A DNA stretch of 64,000 nt from Crocodylus rhombifer (Eukaryota > Chordata > Crocodylia > Crocodylidae), in NCBI GenBank assembly GCA_038503035.1, contig JAVSML010018862.1, forward strand, positions 44,166-108,165. The letters run 5' to 3'. The notes beneath the pieces are model-generated. The model had not been told where the DNA came from. It did no database searches and was given only the letters and a program-made list of their open reading frames with translations. Both the position numbers and the translations under genes were made by a program. Positions 1 through 10,900 of the stretch are shown here, in pieces; within the stretch, counting starts at the first letter, position 1; the number at the start of each line of letters is the position of its first letter.

Positions 1-62
1 AGGAGGTTTGGCCTGATTTGGCAACCGAATTGCCAAATCCGAATTGAATTGGGAGACCCATT

Positions 63-110
63 AATCTCTCCAAATCGAATCGGCAGCCTCTGATTCGATA
101 TGGAGAGATT
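63..110. repeat. Imperfect palindrome at the left edge
   Basis: Arms 63-83 and 90-110 are inverted copies (19 of 21 positions match) separated by six bases. The surrounding 1-130 contains related GAATTG- and AATCGAAT-like words, which suggests the end of a transposable element truncated by the window. Confidence 0.6.
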
Positions 111-174
111 TAATGATTTGGTCATAGACACAGCTTTATATGTTTGTTTTTTTTCTATGCACCTCGACGTACCA

Positions 175-1945
175 GGTGTGGGTCATGAATGCAATACATC
201 CAAGGGTGCTGAGGGAGTTGGCTGATGTGGTTGCAGAGCCACTGGCTATTATCTTTGAAAACTTGTGGCAATCAGGGGAGGTCCCATATAACTGGAAAAA
301 GGCAAATATAGTGCCCATCTTTAAGAAAGGGAAGAAGGAGGATCTAGGGGAACTACAGACCGGTCAGCCTCACCTCAGTCCCCAGAAAAATCATGGAGGA
401 GGTCCTCAAATAATACATTTCTAAGCACTTGGAGGAGAAGGAGGTGATTAGGAATAGTCGGCATGAGTTCACCAAGGGCAAGTCATACCTAACCAATCTG
501 ATTGCCTTCTTTGATGAGATAACTGGCTCTGTGGTTGTGGGGAAAGCAGTGGACATAATATGCATTGACTTTAGCAAGGTTTTTCACACCATCTCCCACA
601 ACATTCTTATAAGCAAGCTGAGGAAGTGTAGGTTGGATGAATGGACTGTAAGGTAGATGGAAAGCTGGCTGGATTGTTGGGTTCAATGTCTAGGTGGCAG
701 CTGGTATTAAGTTGAGTGCCCCAGGGGTCAGTCCTGGGGCCAGCTTTTTCAATATTTTCATTAACAGTCTGGAAAATGGGATGGATTGCACCCTCAGGAA
801 GTTCATGGATGACACCAGGCTGTGGGGAGTAGTAGATACACTGGAGAGGAGGGCTAGGATTTAGAGTGACTTGGATGAATTGGAGGATTAGGCCAAAAGG
901 AATCTCATGAGGTTCAACAAGGACAAGTGCAAAGTCCTTCACTTAGGATAGGATAGAAGATTCCCATGCAGCACTACAGCCTGGGGACTGACTAACTAAG
1001 CAGCAGCTCTGCAGCAAAGGGCCTGGGGATTATAGTAAACAATAAGATGGATATGAGTCAGCAGTGTGCTCGTGTTGCCAAGAAGCAGGGCTGTCCCCAG
1101 GGGGGCGAACTGGGGCAACTGACCCAAACCACGTGCTTTGAGGGGCTCTGTGGTCAGTGCTGCATAGGCTCTGCCATGGCCACCTTGCACTGCTGCTGCT
1201 GAGTGCCACTGGCTCTGCTGCTGCCACCACTGAGCACTGCCGGCTCCAGCCGCTTGCCCCTTGGGCCGCACGCAGGCTGATATGCCCCAGGCCTTGCACA
1301 CACCTAGGGATGGCTCTGCCAAGAAGGCTAACAGCATACTGGACTGCAATAGTAGAAGCCTTGCCAGCAGATCAAGGGAAGTAATTATTCCACTCTACTT
1401 TGCACTGGTGAGGCCACAGCTGAAGTACTGTGCCTGGTTTTGGGCCCCACACGATAGAAAGGATGTGGACAAGTTCAAGAGAGTCCAGCAGAGAGTGACA
1501 AAAATGGTTCAGGGGCTGGGGCACATGTCTCATGAGGAGAGGCTGAGGGAACTGGGTTTTAATTTGCACAAGAGAAGATTGTGGGGGGATAGGGGGGCGG
1601 GATATGATAGCAGCCTTTAACTACCTGAATGGGGGAGGGTCCATAGAGGATGGAGCTAGCCTGTTCTTAGCTGTGGCAGACGATAGAACAAGGAGCAATG
1701 GTCTCAAGTTGCAGCAAGGGAAATTTAGGTTAGATATTAGGAAGAACTTTCTCACTAGGAAGGTGGTGAAGCACTGGAACAGGTTACCCAGAGAGGTTGT
1801 GGAATCTCCATCCTTCAGAGTTTTTATAAGGCCTGGCTTGACAAAGCCCTGGCTGTAATGATCTAGTTGGGAATGATCTGCTTTGAGCAAGGGGTTGGAC
1901 TAGATGACTTCCTGAGGTCCCTTTCAACCCTAATTTGTCTATCAG
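175..1945 (+). mobile_element. CR1-type LINE fragment, 5'-truncated, decayed, interrupted by a hAT element
   Basis: Broken frames on the plus strand carry CR1 reverse-transcriptase blocks: [20 protein letters not shown] and [19 protein letters not shown] (about 190-345), DIICIDFSKVFHTISHNIL (about 555-612), then VRPQLKYCAWFWAP and FKRVQQRVTKM near 1410-1510. The 3' part ends near 1945 after the usual CR1 text about a decided bounded region. Multiple frameshifts and stops show it is a dead copy. The catalytic YADD-like motif is not recognisable. A 233-bp element at 1086-1318 splits it. Confidence 0.88.
1086..1318. mobile_element. Non-autonomous hAT element nested in the CR1 copy
   Basis: The ends are inverted: CAGGGCTGTCCCCAGG at the left and the complement of CAGAGCCATCCCTAGG at the right. 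It is flanked by an 8-bp duplication CCAAGAAG at 1078-1085 and 1319-1326. The CR1 frame resumes across the duplication, so the insertion came after the CR1. The interior is GC-rich with no transposase. Confidence 0.88.
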
Positions 1946-2766
1946 CCAGTAGCCTTAATATCCACACCCAATTCCTTAACCTGATTAGATTGTCTTTTCA
2001 CCAGTTGTATCACCTACCTGACTGGTGTTGCTGATGACATTAGTGTTTTTCTTTGCTTTGTTTTTCTCTGACCCACTAAGATTAATGTATTGATTTCTGT
2101 ATCCTTATTTATCCATTTTCTGTGCACTACAACCAGGCACTGGCAATTACATGAGTCTTCCAAAATGTTCTCTTCCTTTCTTACTACTTAATCATGTGAC
2201 CTTGATCCCAAAATGTCTGTAGTATCCCAAAATGCCTGTAGTATACTCAGGTGGGATTCACCTACTGAGAAAAGTGCTCTATGTGATTGTTTGTTTCCCA
2301 GTGACTGAACATCCCCAAGCCTTTCTTGAAGAGCTGATCCTAGAGCCATCTGTTGACCTTCATTATCTTGTCACATTTGCCCTCCATTAAGAACTGAATG
2401 AAGAATGATCAAGATGCTGAATACTGTTCAGGGAGAGCTCATTCCCCTGTACATTCTAGTGCAGGTTTCACTTCAATAAGCCCAATATAGTAATAGAGTG
2501 CACTGTCTGTTAGATAAAGTGTCTGTTAGAATATCATCAAACCTTCCCACCTGCATTTTGATGTGAACATTAACTGGAAAAAATTGAAGTGGAACATTTC
2601 AACAAAAGTTACCTACAGCCTAAATTTGCATTTCTGTCTCAAGGCTCCTAATTACACATTTTCTACACATCTTTAGAATCTGTTAATTAAACCAAGAAAA
2701 ACCATGAAGGCCAAGTCTCTGCTCCACACCTTGGTCTTTTTACAGTTGTAGGCTGCATGGTGCTAG

Positions 2767-3038
2767 TAGTGGTTCTCAACCTTTTTGGACTTGAGGCTCC
2801 CCTCATCTAGCTCCAGACACCCCTCTGCAACTTTTGTAAGTTAAGCAGCGCCCCATTTCAAAAATTAATTAATTTATTACAGTGCTTAGCTCCTAACAGC
2901 TATGTTGGGTAGTCAGGACAGGACAACAGTTAGGCAGAGACTGACCTTACCACCTCACATGCTCATCTTCTTGCACCTCATGGCACCCTTCAAAATCTTG
3001 TGGCATCCTGATGGCCTGGTGCCCTGGTTGAGAATCAG
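2767..3038. mobile_element. hAT-type element, TGGTTCTCAACC family
   Basis: The left end carries AGTGGTTCTCAACC and the right end GGTTGAGAATCAG, which are inverted copies. The same family, with a clear target duplication, is present at 28095-28312. The flanking duplication is too decayed here to call. It is about 270 bp and non-coding. Confidence 0.7.
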
Positions 3039-5299
3039 GGCAGCAGCAGGCACCTAGGACTGTGGGTTTGAGGTTGAGGGCAATTCATTTGCAGGTGCTT
3101 TATCACTCATTTGAGTACTTGTTTATCTCCCTGCCTTGCTACCTTCATCTTCTGCTTTCTGCTCAAATTTGGTCTTTGATAGTGGGGCCCATAAAATTCT
3201 TCATCTGTTCAAAATACCAATCTCTCTTTATAGATCTCTTAATGGGCTGGACTGTTGCCCATAAGACAATATCTTTAAACAATTCGTCAATTTTCATCTA
3301 AACTGAAGTTTTTAAGTAGCTAATGGTACTTCTTACTGGAAAGCCTTGTGACTCAAGGTGGCTCTGAACCTTACCCACTTTTTTTCATCTAGAAAAGAAA
3401 AGTAGTAAGACCCTTGTTATTTTTATAGCTAGAACTGGGTGAAAAAAGTGGTAAAGAGCAAGTTCGTAAAAACTTGTGATATTTGATTATCCCTTAGTCA
3501 GAAATTCAACTTGGATTCACAGAATTTTTCATCTGGAAAAAGAAACTTGGGGTTAGGTTCACAGAGCTGCTGAAGGAAGTAGCTTTGGAACTTATTTGTC
3601 TCCCTTAGGTCAGAAGTTAGAGCAGTTATTCACAATGTGAGACCCAGGTTTAGTTTCTCTTCTTCCCAAGAGAATTTGAACTCGCATCTCTGTGTGCATT
3701 AAGCAGCAGGGTGTATATAGCATTCTGATGTAGATTTCCTGAGTTTCTTTTGTTGGAGCTGTTTCATTGTGCATAAAATATAAATATTCATTGAGGCAAT
3801 GAGCAAACATGGATACTTAGCTTCCAGTTCCTGCTCCAGTGAATGTTTAATTTATACAAAGTGCAACTGTATCAGCAAGAGAGATTGAGAGCACCTCTCT
3901 CCACCATAATGTAAAGCACAACAGATGGGCCACTCTCCTTGTAGACTAGGTTCAGATCCCTTCATGTGGAGGAGGGAAACAAAGTGGATTTTCCCACATC
4001 CTGCATGCTAACCCCCAGGCTGGATAAAGAGAAAACACCAGTTCTGTGAACCTCACCCATTATTTTTTCTGATTTTCATATGAGTGACCAGAATGAAATG
4101 TTGCATGCCCAATAAATGTTTTTCTTTTTTCAGTGAAGGAGGAAAAATGTTACATTTGGTTGGATCAAAGCCACACATATTGTTTCACCTATTTTAATTC
4201 TGCTGCTGAACCAAAAAAATGAATTATTCTGACAGCCCTAACTACAGAACTGACTATAGAAGAACATCCAGAAGAGAGAGGGGCTTCATTCTGGTGATGC
4301 TATTTGTATAAATGGGTCTCTGTTTATTCATCCAGGGATTTCCCCTTCACTTCAGCACCGCAGTGTGTTTGTCAATCTTCTTGCTCACTATAAACCCTAA
4401 TTCAGATTCAGTTGTTGCATTCCAGAATAGGGTTATCCATCCTACAGCTGTGACCTGCCTTCTTTCATCCTAGATGTTCATAACACTCCCTTTGGCTGTA
4501 ATAAAATGCATTTAGTTTTAGTATACCTAGATTACCAAGTGATCAAGATCATTCCATATGCCTGCATTCTCCTTCCATATTACTTACCACTCTGCCAATC
4601 TCTGTCCTCCATAGATTTTATCAGCAGATATTTTTAAATATTTACTTTCAGGTTGCTATTCAAACATTTTCATTAACAAAAGACCTAAACCCAATGTCTG
4701 TGAAACCTCTCTAAAAACACTACCCATTGGCAAGTACTTTCTGAGATTGTCCTTTAGCCAGTTTTTAATCCATTCAGCATATGCTCTTGGTATAGTTTTT
4801 TTTTAAAAGGCATAATTTTAGGAACATGGAAGGCAAAAAAACAGTGAAGATCATTGACAGAACTTGTTGGTTTTTTTACATTTGGGTCACTGCATGAGTG
4901 ACTTATTCCATTTGTGTTAAAACAAAACATAAGCAGTTATTTAACATGACATTCTTCTTGTGCAAAACAACAGAACAATAATCTGGTGGTTACCAAGGAA
5001 ATGAGAACCCACCATTCATTCACATTTGGATTCAGGAAAGCCAGGTAAATGGAATTTAATTTCATTCTATGCTACCTTAGGCATCTCTGGCATTTAGTAA
5101 AACAAACGATGCTCATATTTTCTTCTGCTCCCCTTTTGATTTTCTGTGAAGGATTGAGATGTTTCCCATTCTGTAAATAAATGTAGCTGCTCTGTTGGTG
5201 AAGGACAGTGCTCTGGAAGAATGACATCCTTTGTATTGCAGCTCTGGTGCCACTATGACCTCCAAGTAAAACAGATCTTTATCTTTCTGCTTAAAACAT

Positions 5300-5304
<5 letters not shown>

Positions 5305-5350
<46 letters not shown>
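5305..5350. repeat. (TA)n microsatellite
   Basis: About 23 uninterrupted TA units lie in WIPF3 intron sequence. Such tracts are often polymorphic and difficult to sequence. Confidence 0.95.
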
Positions 5351-5352
<2 letters not shown>

Positions 5353-6733
5353 TAAAAGTTTAACTCCAGTGAAGAGTTCATTTTGTGTTTTGGCTTAACC
5401 AGTTCCTTCAAGCATATTTTGGCTTTGTTCTGGTATTTTGCCAGAATAATACGGTCACGAATCCCTAGCTAATCTTGTGTCCTTAACAGATGCATGAACA
5501 GGTCCTGAAAGGGATGCTCGAAAAGTGTGCTTGCAGCTAATTTGAAGGAGATTTTTTTTTTCAATGTACAGTCATATATTTGATGAGTAGTTTATGATAT
5601 GTAAGGCTGACAGACGACCAGTGAATGAATGTGCTGGATATTTGTGCTAAAGGGAACCAACACTTCTTTACCAGTAATGTGTTGCTAATGGTGGAGGTAT
5701 GGGGAATACTGTAAACAACAAATCCACTGGAGAGGTCTGACTGGTCTACAACCAGGCAGTGCTACACCCCAGACCGTGTTGACTTTGTAATGAAAAAAGA
5801 GAATCCCTAACAAGCTGCTCAGCAGCCTAATCAATCACCTGATATATCAACCAATCTGGCCATAGAGTATAATCTTGACATTATAAGAGGAAAAGCAGCT
5901 AGAAGAATAGGAGGGGGTGTATATTTTTAAGTAGATATTTCAACCCACCTACCTTCTAAAAGTAAATAAGGTATTTCAGAAGGAAGCATTCCATCTTTCT
6001 GTAATATAAAAAAAAATGTTCCCTGTGTTAGATGGATGCTGTATCAGGAGTCACTTTTAGCAAAAATGTAATCTACAAGTATATCTGTTGTACAGAAGTT
6101 ATTAGGACTCTGTTTATTCCAGTACCTTACCTGCTCACAGGTCTGCAGCAGGCAGGCAGAGGGGGTAGTCAGCATAATGAGTGGACACTTGAACCCAGAA
6201 AGAAGAACGCAGCTGTTGGAGCTAATTTTAAACCTAACAGTCCTGCTCAGGTCCTAATTGCTGTGCTACTGCACAGTCATTACTGGGAGTTGGGAAAAAT
6301 AAGCTTCAAAGTGCTGGTAGAGAACTTGTATTAAGAAACAGGTCATCTTTGCTCCAGTTTTATGTTTCGTCCATTTTTCACAGTGAGTATTGTGAATTTC
6401 TGAAGGAAAAGTGTCTGGAATAAATCCTAGTTAATATATGCCAGAGTGCTACTTATGCCTGGTCAGCTGTTCAGAGCTTTGATAACCAGACTTGTGTCTT
6501 GTTTGTACAATAAATGTTATTTAAGGCACCACTGTAAATAAGGCTACCATATAAAAACGAATGTATGTTTCTAACATCCTCTTGAATAATATGCTCATAG
6601 TATCAGTTGCAAAGTTAACTTGGATTTTTACATCAGATGACAGGAATGTATTTGGCATAAACATCCCTTAGAGTGCCACCTAGTGGGCATGTATGATTAA
6701 GCTTTTCTTTAAAAAGTTTTTATGGGAATAAAC

Positions 6734-6920
6734 CTGGGGTGGGCAGTTATTTTGGGCAGAGGGCTGCTTACTGAATTTTGGCAAGCCATCGAGGGCCGCA
6801 TGACAGGCAGCCCAGGGCAGATTAATATTAATTTTCTAAATTTTTTAGGGGCCCCGCCGGCCAGATAGAATGGCTTGGTGGGCTGCATCCAGCCCCCGGA
6901 CTGCATTTTGCCCACCCCTG
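6734..6920. mobile_element. Short non-autonomous hAT (187 bp) with perfect target duplication
   Basis: The termini are CTGGGGTGGGCA and the inverse of CAGGGGTGGGCA. The flanks GAATAAAC at 6726-6733 and 6921-6928 are identical 8-bp duplications. The interior is GC-rich and has no coding capacity. Confidence 0.92.
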
Positions 6921-7791
6921 GAATAAACCTAAACAAAAAATGCAAACCTAAATTATTTTATTCTTTTAAATCAGTAGTATGTATGCAACAGAGTAATTTA
7001 GTGAATGCTAGATGTTTCCAAACTTACTTCTTTTTCAGATATCTCAGATGGGAGGGTTGGGGAGAAGGGCGGAGTGTTGATGAGCCAAAATAAATATAAA
7101 ATTCAGATGCAACAATCTTATACTGCTAAAATTTATTGTGAAGGTAACTTTCAATTAATTAACTATGATTATAGCCCTGGATATTAAGGGCTTGTTTCAA
7201 GATGCTCTGTCAAACTTGTGGGGTCACAGAAAGGGGGCCCAAAAATGAAAAACGAAAATTACAGCTGCAAAACAAAAAGTTTTAATATTGTGCATTTCCA
7301 GGACTGGCAATGTTATCAGTTGAGAATGAACTTTTTAAAAGCATCAGTACCACAGATGTGATAAAGACTTTTGCAACAAGGCCAATTATTATTTTTATTA
7401 TCATTATCTCTGGCGAAGGGGAGCCTGATACTAAAAGTTTGCCTGGAGCCGCCAGGAGTCTAGGTACAGCACTGATGGTAGTATGCAGTATGGAGAACCC
7501 GTGGCCCACATGGTGTGTGATTTCCACTGGTGCAATTCATGGGTCATGCAGCTTTGGTGGCTCACATACCAGATGTCAAACTTAATGAATTTTTCCAGAT
7601 GAAATTAAATGCAGTTAATAGACAGACACCTCTTAATTTACAGGTGTGTCATGTGAGTTGCAAGAATGTATAATTCAAGACACAATAACAGAAGAGTTCC
7701 AAGATGACAGCTGCCTTACCTATTACGACTTCTTCCTTTTTCCCAGCATTTGTTTAACTGTCTTAGTGCTTAACATTGTTGTTTTCAACAG

Positions 7792-7924
7792 GCAAGTACA
7801 GAACCACCAAAACCGAGAAAAGAAGATCAGAAAGCTCGAAGTGCATTGCTTGCTGATATTCAGCACGGGACTCGCTTAAGGAAAGTAGCACAAATCAATG
7901 ACAGAAGTGCACCACAAATTGAAA
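7792..7924 (+). CDS. WIPF3: WIPF3 exon carrying the WH2 actin-binding segment
   Basis: The acceptor is the AG at 7790-7791 after a T-rich tract. The donor is a consensus GTAAGT at 7925-7930. The exon reads in phase 0 from GCA and ends one base into a codon. It encodes ASTEPPKPRKEDQKARS, then ALLADIQHGTRLRKV, then AQINDRSAPQIE. ALLADIQ followed by LRKV is the WH2/verprolin-homology signature of the WIP family. A foldback transposable element begins within a few bases of the donor (see 7930-8376). Confidence 0.93.
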
Positions 7925-10900
7925 GTAAGTGTGCATGGCAAAGGCATTTTGTGCATGGCACGCAAAGGTATTTTGCTTGGTATGTGTACCTCGGGGTGGA
8001 CAGTGGGGGTGGGCCACAAGAGGCCTGATCCTTGTTGTGGCATTGCAGCCCCAGCTATTTCCCCGTCATCCACCTTGAGGCATGCATGCACTTGCCACCA
8101 GCGATGAGCTGGACTAGGGCTCCATGGGCCCCATGCAGGTGCCTGCAGCCTCCCCACTCCTTGCTGAGAGCAACCCAATCTCTTTGGTGGGTGGCAGGGG
8201 CCTGCCCAGAGCCTCAAGGCAGATGGTAGGGAAGGGGGAGGGCTGCACTGCCACAACAAGGATCAGGGCTCTCACAGCTGCTCCTCTGTCCACCCCTGGC
8301 ATACTAACATCTTACAAGTCGAGGTTTCAGGTGTTTTTGGCACTCTGCCCAAAAACATTGCCAACCCCTGGTCTAACATCAATTTTGCTTAACAGGATGT
8401 GCAGCTATCAAGAGAAACTTAATTTGCCAAACTTATAACTCCCTCAAAGTCCTGAGCTCAAGATTTGTTAATTAAGTGTACTTCTGATATTATAATAGAC
8501 ATTTCACAGCCACAAATTTAGTCAACCCTTCTCATAAACATATTTAAAGAGAGAATGTCTAGCCAAACCATTTGCTTGTCTATTGAGTCCTAGAAGCAGA
8601 AATACAACTTCTGTGAAACAAAAATATTCTGCTGAGCAACTTAGGCTTTCATTTAGTTAGAAGCGCTTAATTTTTGTCAAGTCCTCCTTACAGAAACAAA
8701 AATTTGGTACTTAAATGGTAAAAATAATCTTAAAAAATAATTATAAAAGTTTCTGAAACACCAGTGGATCATCCCGTTCTCACACAAGACCACTTCTAGG
8801 CTCCTAATTACGGCCACTGGCAGGTTGTCGAATATTTTTCCAGCATTCCTAACACTGAAGGAAAAAATAGCTTTCTATAAGGATGCATGACTGTGTGCTG
8901 GAATACCATGTTGAACAGCAGGAAGGATTCTTGGATGAGCTGGTACTAATGAAACCCATGATTTTTTGAAAGGTTATGAGTGACTTATCACCATCCTCTG
9001 TTTTTCAGAATTGGATGGAAGATTCAAATCCAAAATCTTAGTAAATTTCAGTTTAACACAGTGGTTGAACATGAGACTAAACATTTTTTAGCCACCAGAG
9101 GGTGCTGTGCTCTAAGGTGTTTGTAAGATAGAGAGGTTATTTTCCTTGCTTTCCTTGCTGCTTATGTTAGACCCACAAAATGGAGTTTGCTGGTACAGTT
9201 TGCTAGGACAATCTGAATGTAGATGACAAATCTCACTTATAACATTCCTCTTTATAATAGAGTCCAAAGGGCCAAACAGAGATGGAGGTAGCTCAGCAAA
9301 TACCAGAAGTGCCCAGCCACCATTGGGTGGTCTCTTTGCTGGTGGCTTTCCTGTTCTGAGACCAGCAGGCCAAAGAGACATGACAGGTAAGGTGTAGCGT
9401 TTTTATGAAAGGACAGATGAGTGAAATAGGACTTGTGCTTTCAAATACAAAATATTCTACAGTGCTTTTGAGATTTGCTTTTAAATCTCTCATTTACTTT
9501 GGCATCCAAGTAATACGGTCCTTCATGTCTATACCTTTCCATTTAGATTCTAAATAATAAATTAGTTATATATAGGGATAAGGAAAATATCCTACTATAG
9601 AAATACTGCATGTTTCTAATGCAGTTCCTCAAATCAGATTTTAAGTTTTTAAGACTAACTCTCCCTTTCACCTATATTCATTTCCTTTTCTCTAATGTCA
9701 TTTATTTCTGCTGCACTAGAGCTGTCTGAAAGCTGTAGAGGCTCCTAAGAAAAAAACTTTACCTAATGGATCTAAGACGACTTCAATCTAGCAAAGTACG
9801 TGCAGCCAAATTTTCAGAAGTATTTAGGCACCTAAAGAACAAATAAGCAGCTAGTGAAATTTTCATAAGGACTTAGCTCCGGCTGGTTTGAAAATCTTAC
9901 AAGATTCCTTCAAAAACTGCACCCTTTTTCTCAGTAGAACTGAGGCTTCTGTGTCACTTTTTAACCTTGGGCCCATGCTTGACTTTGTGTGTTTAGTGGT
10001 CTCATTGATTTGCATGGGACTATTTGAATTCTTAAAGTGAGGCATATGCACAAGCGCTTGCTGGATTGGAGCCCATGAAATAAAACATCCATACTGCTTG
10101 CTAATATGAGTAGTCCCATTGACCTCAGAAGAACCACTCAAGAATAAAAATATATTCTTTAAGCATATATTTTCAGGATAGGGCCCAGATGACATGGCGG
10201 CTGCTTGCAGAAGTTAAAAAACAAACAACCCCTCCGCCCCCCCCAAAAGAACCAAACAAAAAACCCAGCACTTTAAATTCCACACATTCTTCTGCCAAGC
10301 CAAGCACATGTTCAGAAGAGGTGGTGCATTAGTTGGACCCAGCTCGCCAAACATCTGTATAAACTTGGTGCTTCAGTGGGGCTTTTCTGGTGCTTTTAGC
10401 CCTGCTGAAGCACCCTATGTATACAGATGCTGTGGAGCTGGGTTGAAGTAGCGCGCTGCTGCTTCTGGTAAAGTATGGGTGTGTTTGGGGTTTTTTTTTT
10501 TTAATGTCTGCAACAAAACCAGGCAGAAACTGGTGAGGACTGAACACTAAAAGTTTGTGCTTTGTTTTCCCTGTTTGTCTCTCTTAAACTTAGCTAGTTT
10601 TCAGACCTAGAATTATTGTGGTAATGTTAGGTTGATTATTATAGTTATGGTGGTCTAGAAAATACAGTTTCCAGACCTGAAGAAAAATGCCCTATATTTG
10701 AAAACTTGTCTCAATCTATCCCAGCCATGCAGTTCATACAATAAAAGATATCACCCACACATTTTTACCCCTCATTTGTATATTAGTAATTTGAAAGAGT
10801 AAGGAACAGTAAAGCCCTATCTGCACACTTATAAAAAATGTTATACTGCTGGTAGCATCAGTTTAGCCCCAAGACTGTTAACAAAGAACCCATTGCTATC

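Larger units (their letters stand above)
1..7791. other. WIPF3 intron (5' part), mostly noncoding and repeats
   Basis: No WIPF3 first exon, which should encode a methionine followed by a proline run, is visible here. The interval holds a palindrome at 63-110, a CR1 copy with a nested hAT, a hAT fragment near 2767-3038, a TA microsatellite and a 187-bp hAT copy. The remaining stretches, 1950-2760, 3050-5300 and 5351-6725, are AT-rich with short broken frames, and I see no gene there. Confidence 0.7.
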
